In this document: piece after piece, positions 27,787-37,620 of the stretch
How positions within the stretch are numbered: position 1 is the stretch's first letter
Layout of the letters: the number at the start of each line of letters is the position of its first letter
Assembly: GCF_012933505.1 (NCBI RefSeq)
Contig: NZ_JABBNB010000030.1
Location: forward strand, 1 to 64,000
DNA: 64,000 bases
Direction: 5' to 3'
From: Gordonia asplenii
GTDB lineage: Bacteria; Actinomycetota; Actinomycetes; Mycobacteriales; Mycobacteriaceae
Translations under genes and position numbers: made by a program
Notes under the pieces: model-generated
What the model was told of the DNA's origin: nothing
The model's input: only the letters and a program-made list of their open reading frames with translations
The model's database searches: none

Positions 27787-29040
27787 TTACCTGCTCAGAC
27801 GCCGATCCAGCACGCGGATCCGACCGGTGACCAACGCGCGGTCGGGGTGGTCGGCGCCCAGGCGGCGAGCGAGCGCCTGCCACGCTTCGAGGTCTTCCCG
27901 GCCGTGCACCGATTCGGTCCAGCGGGTCAACGCCGCGACGTCCCGACTCGATATGGCCCGCGACCGAATGTCCTCACGGAGTTCCTCGAACAGATCGACG
28001 ATGCCCGGTGCGATGGAATCGGCCAGCAGTCCGCCCCTGCCGAGCGCGTCTATCGCCGACGACAGCGGCAGCCCGGCCCGGACCTGAACCTGCACCTTGT
28101 GCCAATCGGACTCGACGTCGACGCCCAGCCGGTACGGGCGCGACGCGATGATGTCGGCGCCGAGGTCGCGCCGTAGTCGAGAGATCTCCGCGCGTACGGT
28201 CACCGCATCGACGCCGTCCTCGGCCAGAGCCATCGCCAATTGCTCGGTGTTCATTCCCTCCGGATGCGCCTGCAGCAATGTCAGGATCTCGGCATGCCGC
28301 CGCGACAGTTGACTGACCGAGCCGTCCGCGGGAATCCACGTGTACGGATCCCCGCCGAGGACGCGCAGTTCGGCCGTCGCCCGGGCAAACACTCTCGGAT
28401 CAGCGAGATCGACACTGGGAGAACGTAATTCACGTTCCACCGCCGCGACGACGGACCGCACCGCGGCCAGCGCGAAGGGCGCCGCGGCCGCGCGGCCGCC
28501 GGTGACGTCGACGACGCCGATGACATGCCCGGTGATCGGATCGTGCACGGGCGCCGCCGCGCAGTTGAATTCCTGAACCGATTCGGTGAAGTGCTCGGCT
28601 CCGACGATCTGCACTCCGCGGTCGACGGCGAGTGCGACCCCGGGCGCATTGGTGCCGACGGCGTCCTCGCTCCAGATAGCTCCCTCGACGAAGTCGATCC
28701 GGGCGGCCTCGTCGCGCGCGGACCGGTCACCCTCGACCCACAGCAGACGGCCGTGTTCGTCGGTCAGCGCGACCACGACACCGGTGTCGGCGATGTCGTC
28801 GAGCATCAGCGATCGAACGAGCGTGCGCGCCGCCGACATCGGATGCGCCTGCCGGTACGCCTGGAATTCGGCGGCCGACATCGTGGCTCCGCCGGGATGC
28901 TGCCGGGCCGGGTCGACGCCGCGCAGGACCGATCGGCTCCAGGATTCACGAACGATGGTGCGGACGCCGGGATCATTGGGTGTGCCACCGGACCGCAATT
29001 TCTCGTAGGCAGCGCGGACTGCAGATGCCGCGTCGCCCAT
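27787..29040 (-). CDS. GAF-domain transcriptional regulator of the ALDH module
   Basis: About 417 residues. A GAF sensor (about residues 80-215; DTGVVVALTDEHGRLLWVEG, EFNCAAAPVHDPITGHVIGV) resembles the AcoR N-terminus, but there is no AAA+ or sigma-54 domain. A winged-helix DNA-binding region follows (LSRRHAEILTLLQAHPEGMN, TVRAEISRLRRDLGADII). Such proteins sit beside acetaldehyde dehydrogenase genes and probably activate them. ATG 29040 is chosen because GGAGG is 4 bases upstream; an ATG at 29070 and TTG at 29076 are alternatives. Co-oriented with ALDH and 110 bases upstream of its start. Confidence 0.85.
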   Translation of the reverse strand: MGDAASAVRAAYEKLRSGGTPNDPGVRTIVRESWSRSVLRGVDPARQHPGGATMSAAEFQAYRQAHPMSAARTLVRSLMLDDIADTGVVVALTDEHGRLLWVEGDRSARDEAARIDFVEGAIWSEDAVGTNAPGVALAVDRGVQIVGAEHFTESVQEFNCAAAPVHDPITGHVIGVVDVTGGRAAAAPFALAAVRSVVAAVERELRSPSVDLADPRVFARATAELRVLGGDPYTWIPADGSVSQLSRRHAEILTLLQAHPEGMNTEQLAMALAEDGVDAVTVRAEISRLRRDLGADIIASRPYRLGVDVESDWHKVQVQVRAGLPLSSAIDALGRGGLLADSIAPGIVDLFEELREDIRSRAISSRDVAALTRWTESVHGREDLEAWQALARRLGADHPDRALVTGRIRVLDRRLSR

Positions 29041-29233
29041 ACCGCCTCCGGTTCCCGCGGGCCGCATCATTCTCAAGTGCCGACGGCCCGAATTCCAGTG
29101 TAGCGAGTGCGCTGTGACCTGGGTAACTACGGTCGGCGAGGTCGGCAGACTGCGAATCCATCGCCGCAGGTGCCCCTACGATCGCGCATAACCGAGTAAC
29201 TTCGGCAATTACCGCACACGGAAGGCGACGATC

Positions 29234-29797
29234 ATGAATGAATCGACCGCGACACTGGTGGTAGTCGGCGTGCTCATCGCCGCACTCACGATCCTCGGGA
29301 TCGTCGCCTTCCGTAGGCTGCGACGCGCCGATCGCGCGACGTCGACGGCCCTGCGCGAGATCGACGCAGCGTTGCATCGACGCGCCGCCCTCGTCGACGA
29401 GATCGCCGCCCTGATGGACACCTTCGGCGCGCATGACGATCCCGCGCTGCTCCACGCGCGCAAGGCCGCGGCCTATGCCGTCGACACCGACAGCGTCGAG
29501 CACAAAGCCGCCGCCGACGACTGCACGCTTCGAGGTCTGACGAAGACGCTGGCGGCCACCGAGAACATCCCCGACCTCGCCGACTCGTCGGATCTGCGCC
29601 GAATCCGCGCCGAACTGTCCGACGCCACCGAATCGCTCGCCTTCGCCCGGCAGTTCTACAACGACGGCGTGCGGCAACTCAACGACCTGACGAAGACGGT
29701 TCCGTGGGTGTTCTTCGCCGGGTTCGCCGGCGTCAAACCACGCTGCTACTTCCAGGTGCCCCAGCGCCCCGGCACCGGACCCCGCGTCGAATCCTGA
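29234..29797 (+). CDS. LemA family protein
   Basis: 187 residues. A single N-terminal membrane anchor (TLVVVGVLIAALTILGIVAF) is followed by long helices and the LemA end motif FARQFYNDGVRQLNDLTKTV ... FFAGFAGVKPRCYF. LemA proteins are cell-surface helical proteins of unclear role, often linked to envelope maintenance. The gene stands alone, divergent from the GAF regulator. It ends 77 bases before the MpaB-family start. Confidence 0.85.
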   Translation: MNESTATLVVVGVLIAALTILGIVAFRRLRRADRATSTALREIDAALHRRAALVDEIAALMDTFGAHDDPALLHARKAAAYAVDTDSVEHKAAADDCTLRGLTKTLAATENIPDLADSSDLRRIRAELSDATESLAFARQFYNDGVRQLNDLTKTVPWVFFAGFAGVKPRCYFQVPQRPGTGPRVES

Positions 29798-29824
29798 CTA
29801 TCTCGTGGTAGCCTACCTGCGAAT

Positions 29825-29850
29825 TGAGACGCATTCGAATATCCGTCTCA
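29825..29850. promoter_or_regulatory. Inverted-repeat operator upstream of the MpaB-family gene
   Basis: TGAGACG (29825-29831) and CGTCTCA (29844-29850) are perfect 7-bp arms. The spacer contains the palindrome ATTCGAAT (29833-29840). A third CGTCTC lies at 29858-29863, right before the ribosome site. Candidate repressor operator; no regulator gene is adjacent. Confidence 0.5.
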
Positions 29851-29874
29851 CCCCATTCGTCTCAGGAGGCGACG

Positions 29875-31170
29875 ATGACCGACGCAGTTGAACTAACGGC
29901 CGACCAGACTGGCGACCGCATCGTCACGCGTCCCCGCCCCACGGCCTTCACCTGGCGGCCCGGCTATCCGGGCACCGCCCACGGTCGGGTGCGCGAGGCC
30001 GTGCTGCGCGCCGCCGGCTTCGACCTCGCGCCCCGCGACGACCTCGCCGCCGACTACTTCGACCGGCTCTGGCTGACCGATCCGCTCGCCGAACGCTTCG
30101 TCGACGAGGTCTATTACGGCGACATCGGCTTCGAACGCGGCAAACAGATGTTGGAGCAGGCGGCGCGGGACGGCATCGATTCGATGCCCGACGCCCCGGC
30201 GTCGATGCGTGCGTTGTTCGACGAGCTCGAGGCGGTTCCGGAGTGGGCCGACGTCGAAGAGATCGAGCGCGGCGCAGCCGTCTGGCGACGCTGGGCCTAC
30301 GACATGGGTGCGATGGGCAACGCGGGCACCATCGACACCTACACCGAGGCGTGGCTGGCGGTTCCGTTGTCGCTGTCCGGTGGGTACGCCGGGGCCAGCG
30401 CGCTGAACCGCTATCTGGAGACGAGCCGCTGGTGGATCGAATGCGCACAGCCCTACGCGGTGACGACCGTCGGATCGATGGCCAAGTTGCTGTCGATCAA
30501 GGTCCGGGTGATGCATGTGTCGGTTCGACGCGGCGTCGCCAACCACCCGGAATGGGATGAAGCCAAGTGGGGCAAGCCGATCAGTCAGTCGGCGCAGATG
30601 CTCACGCTGCTCGGCGGCAGCGTGGCGCCGGGACTCGCGCTGTTCGGGATCGGCCATCTGTCGAGCCCCGCCGAGCTGCGCGCGGTGCTGGAGTTCAACC
30701 GCTACCTCGGCTACCTGCTCGGCGTGGACCCGCAACTGTGCCCGGCGACCGTCGCCGACGGTGTGCGGATGCTCTTCCACTTCGACGCCACGCGCTCGCT
30801 CGACTCCGGCGACGTCGGGTCCGAACTCGCCGCCTCGTTCGTGCCGTCCTTTGAGCCACAGCCGGATTGGTCGTTGCGCGACAAGATCCGCGGCCACTTC
30901 CACCTCCAGTTGCAGGCCGGTTTCTCGCGCCTGTACATCCTGCCGTGGAACCGCAAGAGATTCGACGGCCTGCCCGGCGGATGGCTGGGTACCGGGTACC
31001 TGCTGGCTCGCCTGCCGATCATCGTCGGCGTCGAGCTAGCTCGACGGGTGTTTCCCAGCGTCGACGCCGCGTGGCAGCGTCGTCGCACCGAGGCGTGGCG
31101 AGCATGGCTCGACTGGCAGACCCGCGACAACGAGCACTCGTTCAAGCCCACCACGCAGATGCGCCGCTGA
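29875..31170 (+). CDS. MpaB/rubber-oxygenase-like DUF2236 protein
   Basis: 431 residues from an ATG with GGAGG 6 bases upstream. The conserved MpaB/Lcp-type helix appears as SIKVRVMHVSVRRGV; its His is a probable heme ligand in characterised relatives such as latex-clearing protein. Other family blocks are WRRWAYDMGAMGNAGTIDTY and LFGIGHLSS. No signal peptide is seen, unlike secreted Lcp, so it is more like intracellular MpaB-type oxygenases. The substrate is unknown. A perfect inverted repeat just upstream suggests specific regulation. Confidence 0.82.
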   Translation: MTDAVELTADQTGDRIVTRPRPTAFTWRPGYPGTAHGRVREAVLRAAGFDLAPRDDLAADYFDRLWLTDPLAERFVDEVYYGDIGFERGKQMLEQAARDGIDSMPDAPASMRALFDELEAVPEWADVEEIERGAAVWRRWAYDMGAMGNAGTIDTYTEAWLAVPLSLSGGYAGASALNRYLETSRWWIECAQPYAVTTVGSMAKLLSIKVRVMHVSVRRGVANHPEWDEAKWGKPISQSAQMLTLLGGSVAPGLALFGIGHLSSPAELRAVLEFNRYLGYLLGVDPQLCPATVADGVRMLFHFDATRSLDSGDVGSELAASFVPSFEPQPDWSLRDKIRGHFHLQLQAGFSRLYILPWNRKRFDGLPGGWLGTGYLLARLPIIVGVELARRVFPSVDAAWQRRRTEAWRAWLDWQTRDNEHSFKPTTQMRR

Positions 31171-31203
31171 CGCCGACCCGACCGCGCCGCGCATACTGGA
31201 GGA

Positions 31204-31587
31204 ATGAAGTTCATCCTCAACGTCATTTGGCTTGTGCTGTGCGGATTCTGGATGGCAATCGGGTATCTGGTCGCCGGAATCATCTGCTGCATCCTGATCA
31301 TCACCATCCCGTTCGGGATCGCGTCCTTCCGGATGGCCAACTACGCGCTGTGGCCGTTCGGCCGCACCGTCGTACGCAAGCCGACCGCGGGCACGGCGTC
31401 GGCGATCGGTAACGTCGTCTGGATTCTTCTCGCCGGACTCTGGCTGGCCATCGGGCACATCTGCACCGGAATCGCCATGTGCATCACCATCATCGGCATT
31501 CCGCTGGGCATTGCCAGCTTCAAGATGATCCCGGTGTCTTTGATGCCGCTCGGCGCGGAGATCGTGTCGACCGACCAAATGTCGTAG
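31204..31587 (+). CDS. YccF domain membrane protein
   Basis: 127 residues built of two repeated YccF modules: ILNVIWLVLCGFWMAIGYLV and VVWILLAGLWLAIGHICTGI, each followed by TIPFGIASFRM or GIPLGIASFKM. Four membrane segments are predicted. The function of the family is unknown. GGAGGA directly precedes the ATG. It is 33 bases after the MpaB-family gene in the same direction and may be co-transcribed. Confidence 0.9.
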   Translation: MKFILNVIWLVLCGFWMAIGYLVAGIICCILIITIPFGIASFRMANYALWPFGRTVVRKPTAGTASAIGNVVWILLAGLWLAIGHICTGIAMCITIIGIPLGIASFKMIPVSLMPLGAEIVSTDQMS

Positions 31588-31615
31588 GTTCACCGCGACA
31601 GAATTCTGCGAAAGC

Positions 31616-33133
31616 CTACTTCCGCAGCCCCCGCACCGTCTCGATGGTGTCGGCATCTCCGGCGTCCTTATCCGGTCGGTACCTGACCACCCGCGCGAAA
31701 CGCAGAGCCACACCGCCCGGATATCGCGAACTCCCCTGCACTCCGTCCAACTCGATCTCGACGACGAGTACCGGCCGCAGATACACCGCCCACTCGTCCC
31801 TCGACGACTCGTGTTTCGGGAATTCCGCTGTCTGCCAACGCAATAGCTCGTCAGTCAGGCCTTTGAACGTCTTCCCGACCATGATCGGCAGGCCGCCCTG
31901 CGGATCACGTGCGCCCAGATGCAGATTCGACAGCCACCCCCGACGTCGCCCCGAACCCCATTCCGCACCGAGGACTATCAGGTCGACGGTGTGCGTCGGC
32001 TTGACCTTCTGCCACGTCTTGCCCCGGCGTCCCGCCGCGTACACGCTGTCGAGCGCCTTGACCATCACGCCCTCGTGCCCGGCGGCGAGTGCATCGGCGT
32101 TGATCCGCTCGGCATCGGCGGCGTCGACGGGCCGCGCACTGGGAATCCGATGATCCGGCGCCACCCGCCCCAACGCCGCGAGCCGCCGCGCCAGCGGATC
32201 GTCGATCAGGTCGACGCCGTCGACGTGCAAACAGTCGAAGAAGTAGGGGCGCAACACATCTGCGGCCGACGCCGCTCCCGACGATCCGAATCGACTCATC
32301 GTCTCCTGAAACGGCCGCGGCCGCCCGGCGTCGTCGAGCACCAACGTTTCGCCGTCGAGAATTACTGTATTGCAATCGAATCCGCGTACCACCTCGACGA
32401 TGTCAGGCAATCGATCGGTCACGTCGTTGAGGGTTCGCGTGAAGATCCGCACCTCGTCGTCCCGACGGTGCACCTGAATCCGCGCGCCGTCGAATTTGTG
32501 ATCGACGACGACGTCGGGCCCCAGCGCCGCATACGCGTCGGCCATCGACTCCGCCGGTGTGGCGAGCATCGGCGACAGCGGTCGGCCGACTTCGATCGTC
32601 AACGCGCCCAACGCCTCTGCTCCCCCGGTACGTGCGAGCACGGCGGTCTGCGGCAATGATCCGGTGAGCATCACCGCCCGCCGCACCACGTCGAGTTCGA
32701 GTTTCGACGCCACCGCGATCGCGTCGGCCATCACTCCGGCGAGCGCTCCCTGGCGCAGTTCGCCGGAGATCAACCGTCCCAGGAACTTCTGCTCGGCAGG
32801 CGATGCCGCGCCGAACAGCGCCTCGACCGCCTCGCTTCGCCGACCCGACGATCCCGACCCCGACAATCCCGCGATCGCGGTGAACGCGGCGTCGACGTCG
32901 CCGATCGTCAGCGTCGAATCCTCCACCGCCGCAATGTCTCGTGCTGCGACCAGCCCGCGCCAGCCGACGCCGATCCGCCCCTGCGGCAGATCACCCGCCA
33001 GCCACGCGACGACGACGGGGATCTCGTCGACGTCGGCGGCGGCTATCACCTCGGCGATCCCGTCCCGCTTGGCCCGACGCGACGACGTCGCCGCGACCGC
33101 ACTCGACGCCTCGACCACGCGACTCAGTCTCAC
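31616..33133 (-). CDS. ligB: ATP-dependent DNA ligase LigB
   Basis: 505 residues, matching mycobacterial LigB in length. The adenylation lysine is K213 in motif I HKFDGARIQ. Motif III-like FFDCLHVDG, motif IV EGVMVK and motif V WQKVKPTHTVDL are present. The N-terminal DNA-binding helical domain (about 1-185) and C-terminal OB fold are intact. It seals nicks with ATP as cofactor; the essential replicative ligase in this group is the NAD-dependent LigA, so this is a repair or backup enzyme. GTG start overlaps the SulP stop as GTGA, an odd partner for a repair gene. Confidence 0.93.
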   Translation of the reverse strand: MRLSRVVEASSAVAATSSRRAKRDGIAEVIAAADVDEIPVVVAWLAGDLPQGRIGVGWRGLVAARDIAAVEDSTLTIGDVDAAFTAIAGLSGSGSSGRRSEAVEALFGAASPAEQKFLGRLISGELRQGALAGVMADAIAVASKLELDVVRRAVMLTGSLPQTAVLARTGGAEALGALTIEVGRPLSPMLATPAESMADAYAALGPDVVVDHKFDGARIQVHRRDDEVRIFTRTLNDVTDRLPDIVEVVRGFDCNTVILDGETLVLDDAGRPRPFQETMSRFGSSGAASAADVLRPYFFDCLHVDGVDLIDDPLARRLAALGRVAPDHRIPSARPVDAADAERINADALAAGHEGVMVKALDSVYAAGRRGKTWQKVKPTHTVDLIVLGAEWGSGRRRGWLSNLHLGARDPQGGLPIMVGKTFKGLTDELLRWQTAEFPKHESSRDEWAVYLRPVLVVEIELDGVQGSSRYPGGVALRFARVVRYRPDKDAGDADTIETVRGLRK

Positions 33134-34935
33134 GCGCTCGCCCCGGTCGTCGATGCATCGTCGTCGTGCCGCTTGCCGCGATGTTTCCTCTTGTGCTGCT
33201 TGGGATGTCGTGGCTCATCGACCACCGGCGAATCCTGTCCGCCGGCGGACTCCCAGGCCCGGAAGCCGGCGACTGCGGCCGGGATGTCGGCGTAGACGTG
33301 GTCGGGATCGACGTCGCCGAGCACGCCGTTGGTGAGCAAGGCGTCGCGCAGTTCGGGGTCGACGCCGGCCAGCACGAAATGCGCGTGGTGGGAATGCACA
33401 TAGTCGATGAGATCGTTGAGCACCTTCGACGCCGAGTAGTCGACGTCGGCGATGGCCGAACAGTCGAGGATGAGCCACCGGACCGGATCGGGGGCCGCCT
33501 CGATCAGCGACATCACGTCGTCGGCGAACCGAGAAGCATTGGCGTAGAACAACTCTGCGTCGTAGCGGAAGACGATGAGACCGGGCGCCGACTGGGTGCC
33601 GGGCTGCGCGGAGATGAACGTGGGTGCACCGTTCTCCCGTACGCCGATCACGAACCGATTCGGCGAGTATTGCCGCCGGATGATCTCGATCAACGACAGC
33701 ACCATGGCGATGATGATGCCGTCGCGCACAGACATGAACACGACGACCGCGGCCGTGACGAGGGCGATCGCGAACTCGATCCTACGGACCTCCCAGATGC
33801 GGCGAAGGTCGTGAAAGTGGATGAGCCGCACCGCGATCAGTGAGACGATCGCGCCGAGGACGGCATGCGGCAGATAGGTGAGCTGGTCGGTCAGGAACAA
33901 CACGACCGCCAAGGCCACGACAGCCATCGTGATGTTCGCGACCTGGGATCGACCATGTTGCTCATCGAGAAGTTCCGTCTTGGTGGGGCTGCCGTTGACG
34001 ACGAACGTGCCGGTGAGCCCGGCCGCGACGTTGGCTCCGGCCAGGCCCAGCAGATCCCGGTTGACGTCGGGTTCCTGTCCGTGTCGCTGCGCGAAACTGC
34101 GTGCGGTCGCGGCACTTTGGGCGATGACGACCAGCGCGCAGCCGGCTGCGATGGGCAGCACGGTCACGACGTCGTGCCAGGCGAGGCCGCCGGGCCAGCC
34201 GAACTTCGGCAGGCCTCCGCTCACCGACCCGACGACGGGGAGCCGATCAGACCAATGCGCCAGTCGCACAACGACTATCGACCCGACGACGATGAGGACC
34301 GCGAACGGCACATGGCGCGCGAATCGGTCTCCGGCGAGGATCGCCCCGAGCGTGATGGCCGCAAACGCCACCGCCAAGAAGTTGACGTCGCCGAGATGCC
34401 GCACCACCGAGACGATCTTCTCCGCGGCGTTGCCGTGCTCGCCGGGCAGCCCGAGGATTGCCGCCAGCTGCCCGATGAACACCGAAACACCCACGCCGGT
34501 AAGGAATCCCGTCAACACCGACGTCGACAGAAAATCCCCGAGAAAGCCCAACCGCAACACCCAGGCGATCAAGAGCAGCACGCCGGTGACTATCGCGATC
34601 AGCGCGCACCAGTCGAGCCACCGTTGCGTACCGGAACTGAGCCCGGCGATCGCCAGTCCGGTGACGCCGGACGCCATCAGCGCCGCTGTTGCCGAGTCGG
34701 CACCGACGACGAGGAGTCGCGACGCCCCCAACAGCGCGAAGATCACGGCGGGAATGATGATCGTATAGAGCCCCGCGCTCACCGGAACCTGCGCGATGGA
34801 GCTGTAGCCCATGCATTCCGGAATCGCCACCGCCGCCAGCGTGACACCGGCAACGATGTCCGCCCGCAACCAATTTCGCTGATATCCGCGCAGGGCCGGC
34901 GGAATGACCGTCGACACCCAACCCGACGTCGCCAA
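33130..34935 (-). CDS. SulP family anion transporter with STAS domain
   Basis: 601 residues. The membrane domain has about 10-12 helices with SulP blocks VTLAAVAIPECMGYSSIAQVP and SASFTGTFVVNGSPTKTELL-like AAGLTGTFVVNGSPTKTELL. The C-terminal STAS domain (about 455-565) includes RWLILDCSAIADVDYSA. A basic, His-rich tail ends the protein. It likely carries sulfate, bicarbonate or another anion. TTG start at 34935 is supported by GAGG 9 bases upstream, 4 bases after the MHS stop; a GTG at 34914 is the alternative. Substrate not determined. Confidence 0.87.
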   Translation of the reverse strand: MATSGWVSTVIPPALRGYQRNWLRADIVAGVTLAAVAIPECMGYSSIAQVPVSAGLYTIIIPAVIFALLGASRLLVVGADSATAALMASGVTGLAIAGLSSGTQRWLDWCALIAIVTGVLLLIAWVLRLGFLGDFLSTSVLTGFLTGVGVSVFIGQLAAILGLPGEHGNAAEKIVSVVRHLGDVNFLAVAFAAITLGAILAGDRFARHVPFAVLIVVGSIVVVRLAHWSDRLPVVGSVSGGLPKFGWPGGLAWHDVVTVLPIAAGCALVVIAQSAATARSFAQRHGQEPDVNRDLLGLAGANVAAGLTGTFVVNGSPTKTELLDEQHGRSQVANITMAVVALAVVLFLTDQLTYLPHAVLGAIVSLIAVRLIHFHDLRRIWEVRRIEFAIALVTAAVVVFMSVRDGIIIAMVLSLIEIIRRQYSPNRFVIGVRENGAPTFISAQPGTQSAPGLIVFRYDAELFYANASRFADDVMSLIEAAPDPVRWLILDCSAIADVDYSASKVLNDLIDYVHSHHAHFVLAGVDPELRDALLTNGVLGDVDPDHVYADIPAAVAGFRAWESAGGQDSPVVDEPRHPKQHKRKHRGKRHDDDASTTGASA

Positions 34936-34939
34936 TGCG

Positions 34940-36298
34940 CTACACCTCGCTCAACTCCACATCGCGAGTCTCCCGCACGGCGAGGATCGCGATGAACGTC
35001 AGCGCACCCGCGATCGCGAGGTACACACCGACCCACGCTACGCCGTAACTGTGCACCAGCCACGTTGCGATGAACGGCGCCACGGCGGCGCCGATGATCG
35101 ACGCGAAGTTGTAGGCGATACCCGACCCGGTATAGCGGACATTCGTCGGGAACAGCTCGGGCAGCACCGCGCTCATCGGCCCAAAGGTCAAGCCCATCAA
35201 CGTCATTCCGACGATCAAGAAGGTCAGCATCACCGAGTCGGTGACGCTCGACGGGTCGAGGAACCAGCCGAAGGACACACCGAAGACGATGATGCCCGCG
35301 GTGATGATCAGCAACACCGGACGTCGGCCGAAGCGGTCGGCCAGCCAGCCCGAGACCGGCACGAAAGCCGCGAAGAACAGCACCGAGATGAGCTGCATCC
35401 CAAGGAAATCGGTGTACGAGATGGAAAGTTTCACTCCGGAGGCGTCGACCACCTTGCCGGTGCCGTAGGACGTGGTCCAGGTAGTCACCACGTAGAACAG
35501 CGTGTAGGTCGCGAGCATCACGAAGGTGCCGATGATGAGTTGGCGCCACGACGTCTTGACCACTTCGGCCAACGGGGTGCGCACCTTCTTGCCCTCGGCG
35601 ACGGCCTGCGTGAACACCGGCGTCTCGGTGAGCTTCAGCCGCACGTAGAGTCCGACGACGACGATGATCGAGCTCGCCAGGAACGGCACCCGCCAGCCCC
35701 AGGTGAGGAAGGCGTGATTGCTCGCCGCGGTCTTGGCGTCGAAGTCGAGCCACTTCATCAACAGCAGGAACATGCCGTTGGCGAAGAAGAATCCGATGGG
35801 CGCACCGAGCTGCGGCCACATCGCGGCCCACCCGCGTTTACCCTTCTCCGCGGTCTCGGTGGCCAACAATGCCGCGCCCGACCATTCGCCGCCCAGTCCC
35901 AATCCCTGGCAGAAACGCATCAGCGCGAGCAGAGTGGGGGCCAGGTAGCTGACGCTGGTGAACGTCGGCAGCAGCCCGATGACGAAGGTGGCGATACCCA
36001 TCGTCAGCAGTGAGCCGACCAGCGTCGCCTTTCGCCCGACCCGGTCGCCGAAGTGGCCGAACAGCATCGAGCCGATCGGTCGGGCGACGAACGCCAGACC
36101 GAAGGTGGCGAACGACGACAGGAGTGCGGCCGTGTCGTCGCCCTTGGGGAAGAACAGCGTCGGGAAGACGAGGACCGCCGCCGTCGCATAGATGTAGAAG
36201 TCGAAGAATTCGATGCTGGTGCCGACCATCGACGCGATGACGATACGACGACGTGGAACCGGCGGCGCGGACTCAGGTGTGCTGGCGATGTCTGTCAC
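34940..36298 (-). CDS. MHS-type MFS transporter (metabolite:H+ symporter)
   Basis: 452 residues with 12 predicted membrane helices. The MHS signatures are RRIVIASMVGTSIEFFDFYI at the N-terminus, FGHFGDRVGRKATLVGSLLTMG between helices 2 and 3, and LMRFCQGLGLGGEWSGAALL. Relatives (ShiA, ProP, KgtP types) import organic acids or osmolytes with protons. The substrate cannot be deduced. It is the first gene of a tight three-gene set with sulP and ligB, gaps of 4 and -4 bases. Confidence 0.9.
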   Translation of the reverse strand: MTDIASTPESAPPVPRRRIVIASMVGTSIEFFDFYIYATAAVLVFPTLFFPKGDDTAALLSSFATFGLAFVARPIGSMLFGHFGDRVGRKATLVGSLLTMGIATFVIGLLPTFTSVSYLAPTLLALMRFCQGLGLGGEWSGAALLATETAEKGKRGWAAMWPQLGAPIGFFFANGMFLLLMKWLDFDAKTAASNHAFLTWGWRVPFLASSIIVVVGLYVRLKLTETPVFTQAVAEGKKVRTPLAEVVKTSWRQLIIGTFVMLATYTLFYVVTTWTTSYGTGKVVDASGVKLSISYTDFLGMQLISVLFFAAFVPVSGWLADRFGRRPVLLIITAGIIVFGVSFGWFLDPSSVTDSVMLTFLIVGMTLMGLTFGPMSAVLPELFPTNVRYTGSGIAYNFASIIGAAVAPFIATWLVHSYGVAWVGVYLAIAGALTFIAILAVRETRDVELSEV

Positions 36299-36395
36299 TG
36301 ACTGAGATTACAACGCCGCGGACGGCCGAACCTGCGGGAACCGCAGATCAATCGTCGTGCGGCCGTGGGCAATCCAGTCTCTCCTCGACACCTGC

Positions 36396-37595
36396 CTACC
36401 ACGCGTCGACGATGTGCAACGCCAGCTCGACATAGACGCGACGCTCGTCGACGCCGTGGCCCAGCAGTTCCTCGGCCTGGCGGATTCGATAGCGGATCGT
36501 GTTGGGATGGACCGTCAATCGCTCGCCCGCGACGTGTGCGTTGCCGGCCGACGACAGGTAGACGCGCAGCGTGTCGCGCAGGCGGGCGGTGGTGTCGTCG
36601 GCTGCGGCCAGTTGCCCCAGTTCCCGGCGCGCCATCCGCCGCGCTCCCTCCCGGCCGGTCAATCCATATGCCAGACAAGTCAATTCGACGTCGGCGTACG
36701 CGGTATACGGACGGCCGCGGGACACGCTCTGCGCGGCGAGCGCCTCGAGATGGCTGTCGCGGAACCCGTCAATCCCACGCGACGACGTACCGCTCGCGAC
36801 CGAGGCCAACGGTTCGGTGCAGCACAGCCGTCCGTCGGCCGGTGCGGCCGTCGCCACCCAGCACCACATCGCCCTCGACCCGCTGCTCACCGCGAGCAGA
36901 TTATGCGAACCGACGTCGCCGGCGACCGCGCGAGCCGTCGTGTCGAGGAGATGCTGCACGTCGGCGTCGGGCGCGTCGTCGGCGACGCCCACGACGAACG
37001 CGACGTGCCATTGGTCGAGAGGATAGGTCAGTGCCGCGCTCGCCGCCCCGACGTCGACCGTCTGCCCGCCGAGGATGGCCTGCACCACCTCGGATCGCCG
37101 CGCGAGTGATCCGCGCTGCCATTCTTCACGTTCGGCCGTGTAGGCCATGATCATTTCTTCGACGGCGGTGTCGAGCCAGTCCTGCATACGTCCCCAGAAC
37201 TGCATCAGGATCGTCGATCGCAGCTCGGCGTCGACGACGTCGTCGGTGAGAATGCCGGTGATGTACGTCCACACCGCGCGTTGACCCACCCGGTATATCG
37301 AGAGCAGGACAGGCAGCTCGGCACCCCGCCGCGCGAGTGTGCGGGCCAGGTCGAACGCCTCCGAACCCAGCTGCACCTCGAAATCGTCGCGAGCCACCTT
37401 CGCCGCGAACCCACGCCAGTGCGCGCGGGTGCTCGCGTGGAGTTCGGCGAGGAACGTCGCGTCGGAATCGAGGTCGGGCAGCGTGCTGATGATCCGCCTG
37501 TTGACCATGTCGACGAGGCGATCGAGCTGCGCGCCGTCCTCGGACTCCTGCGCGAACCGATGCAACCATTCCTGCGGCGTCGTCACCGAATCCAT
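36396..37595 (-). CDS. PucR/CdaR-family transcriptional regulator
   Basis: About 399 residues from ATG 37595. The N-terminal region is a helical sensor (RsbRD-like: [40 protein letters not shown]). The C-terminal PucR HTH_30 domain reads [20 protein letters not shown], then [20 protein letters not shown]. Such regulators activate adjacent catabolic genes. It is divergent from the ALDH-GMC operon across 143 bases that contain an inverted repeat. A frame extension to 37787 lacks support. A GTG a few codons upstream is an alternative start. Confidence 0.88.
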   Translation of the reverse strand: MDSVTTPQEWLHRFAQESEDGAQLDRLVDMVNRRIISTLPDLDSDATFLAELHASTRAHWRGFAAKVARDDFEVQLGSEAFDLARTLARRGAELPVLLSIYRVGQRAVWTYITGILTDDVVDAELRSTILMQFWGRMQDWLDTAVEEMIMAYTAEREEWQRGSLARRSEVVQAILGGQTVDVGAASAALTYPLDQWHVAFVVGVADDAPDADVQHLLDTTARAVAGDVGSHNLLAVSSGSRAMWCWVATAAPADGRLCCTEPLASVASGTSSRGIDGFRDSHLEALAAQSVSRGRPYTAYADVELTCLAYGLTGREGARRMARRELGQLAAADDTTARLRDTLRVYLSSAGNAHVAGERLTVHPNTIRYRIRQAEELLGHGVDERRVYVELALHIVDAW

Positions 37596-37620
37596 CCTCA
37601 CCACCCTCGTCGTTGCGTTT

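Noticed and set aside
29112-29127. CRP-like TGTGACCTGGGTAACT between the GAF regulator and LemA
   Set aside because: The second arm has two mismatches and there is no supporting pattern.
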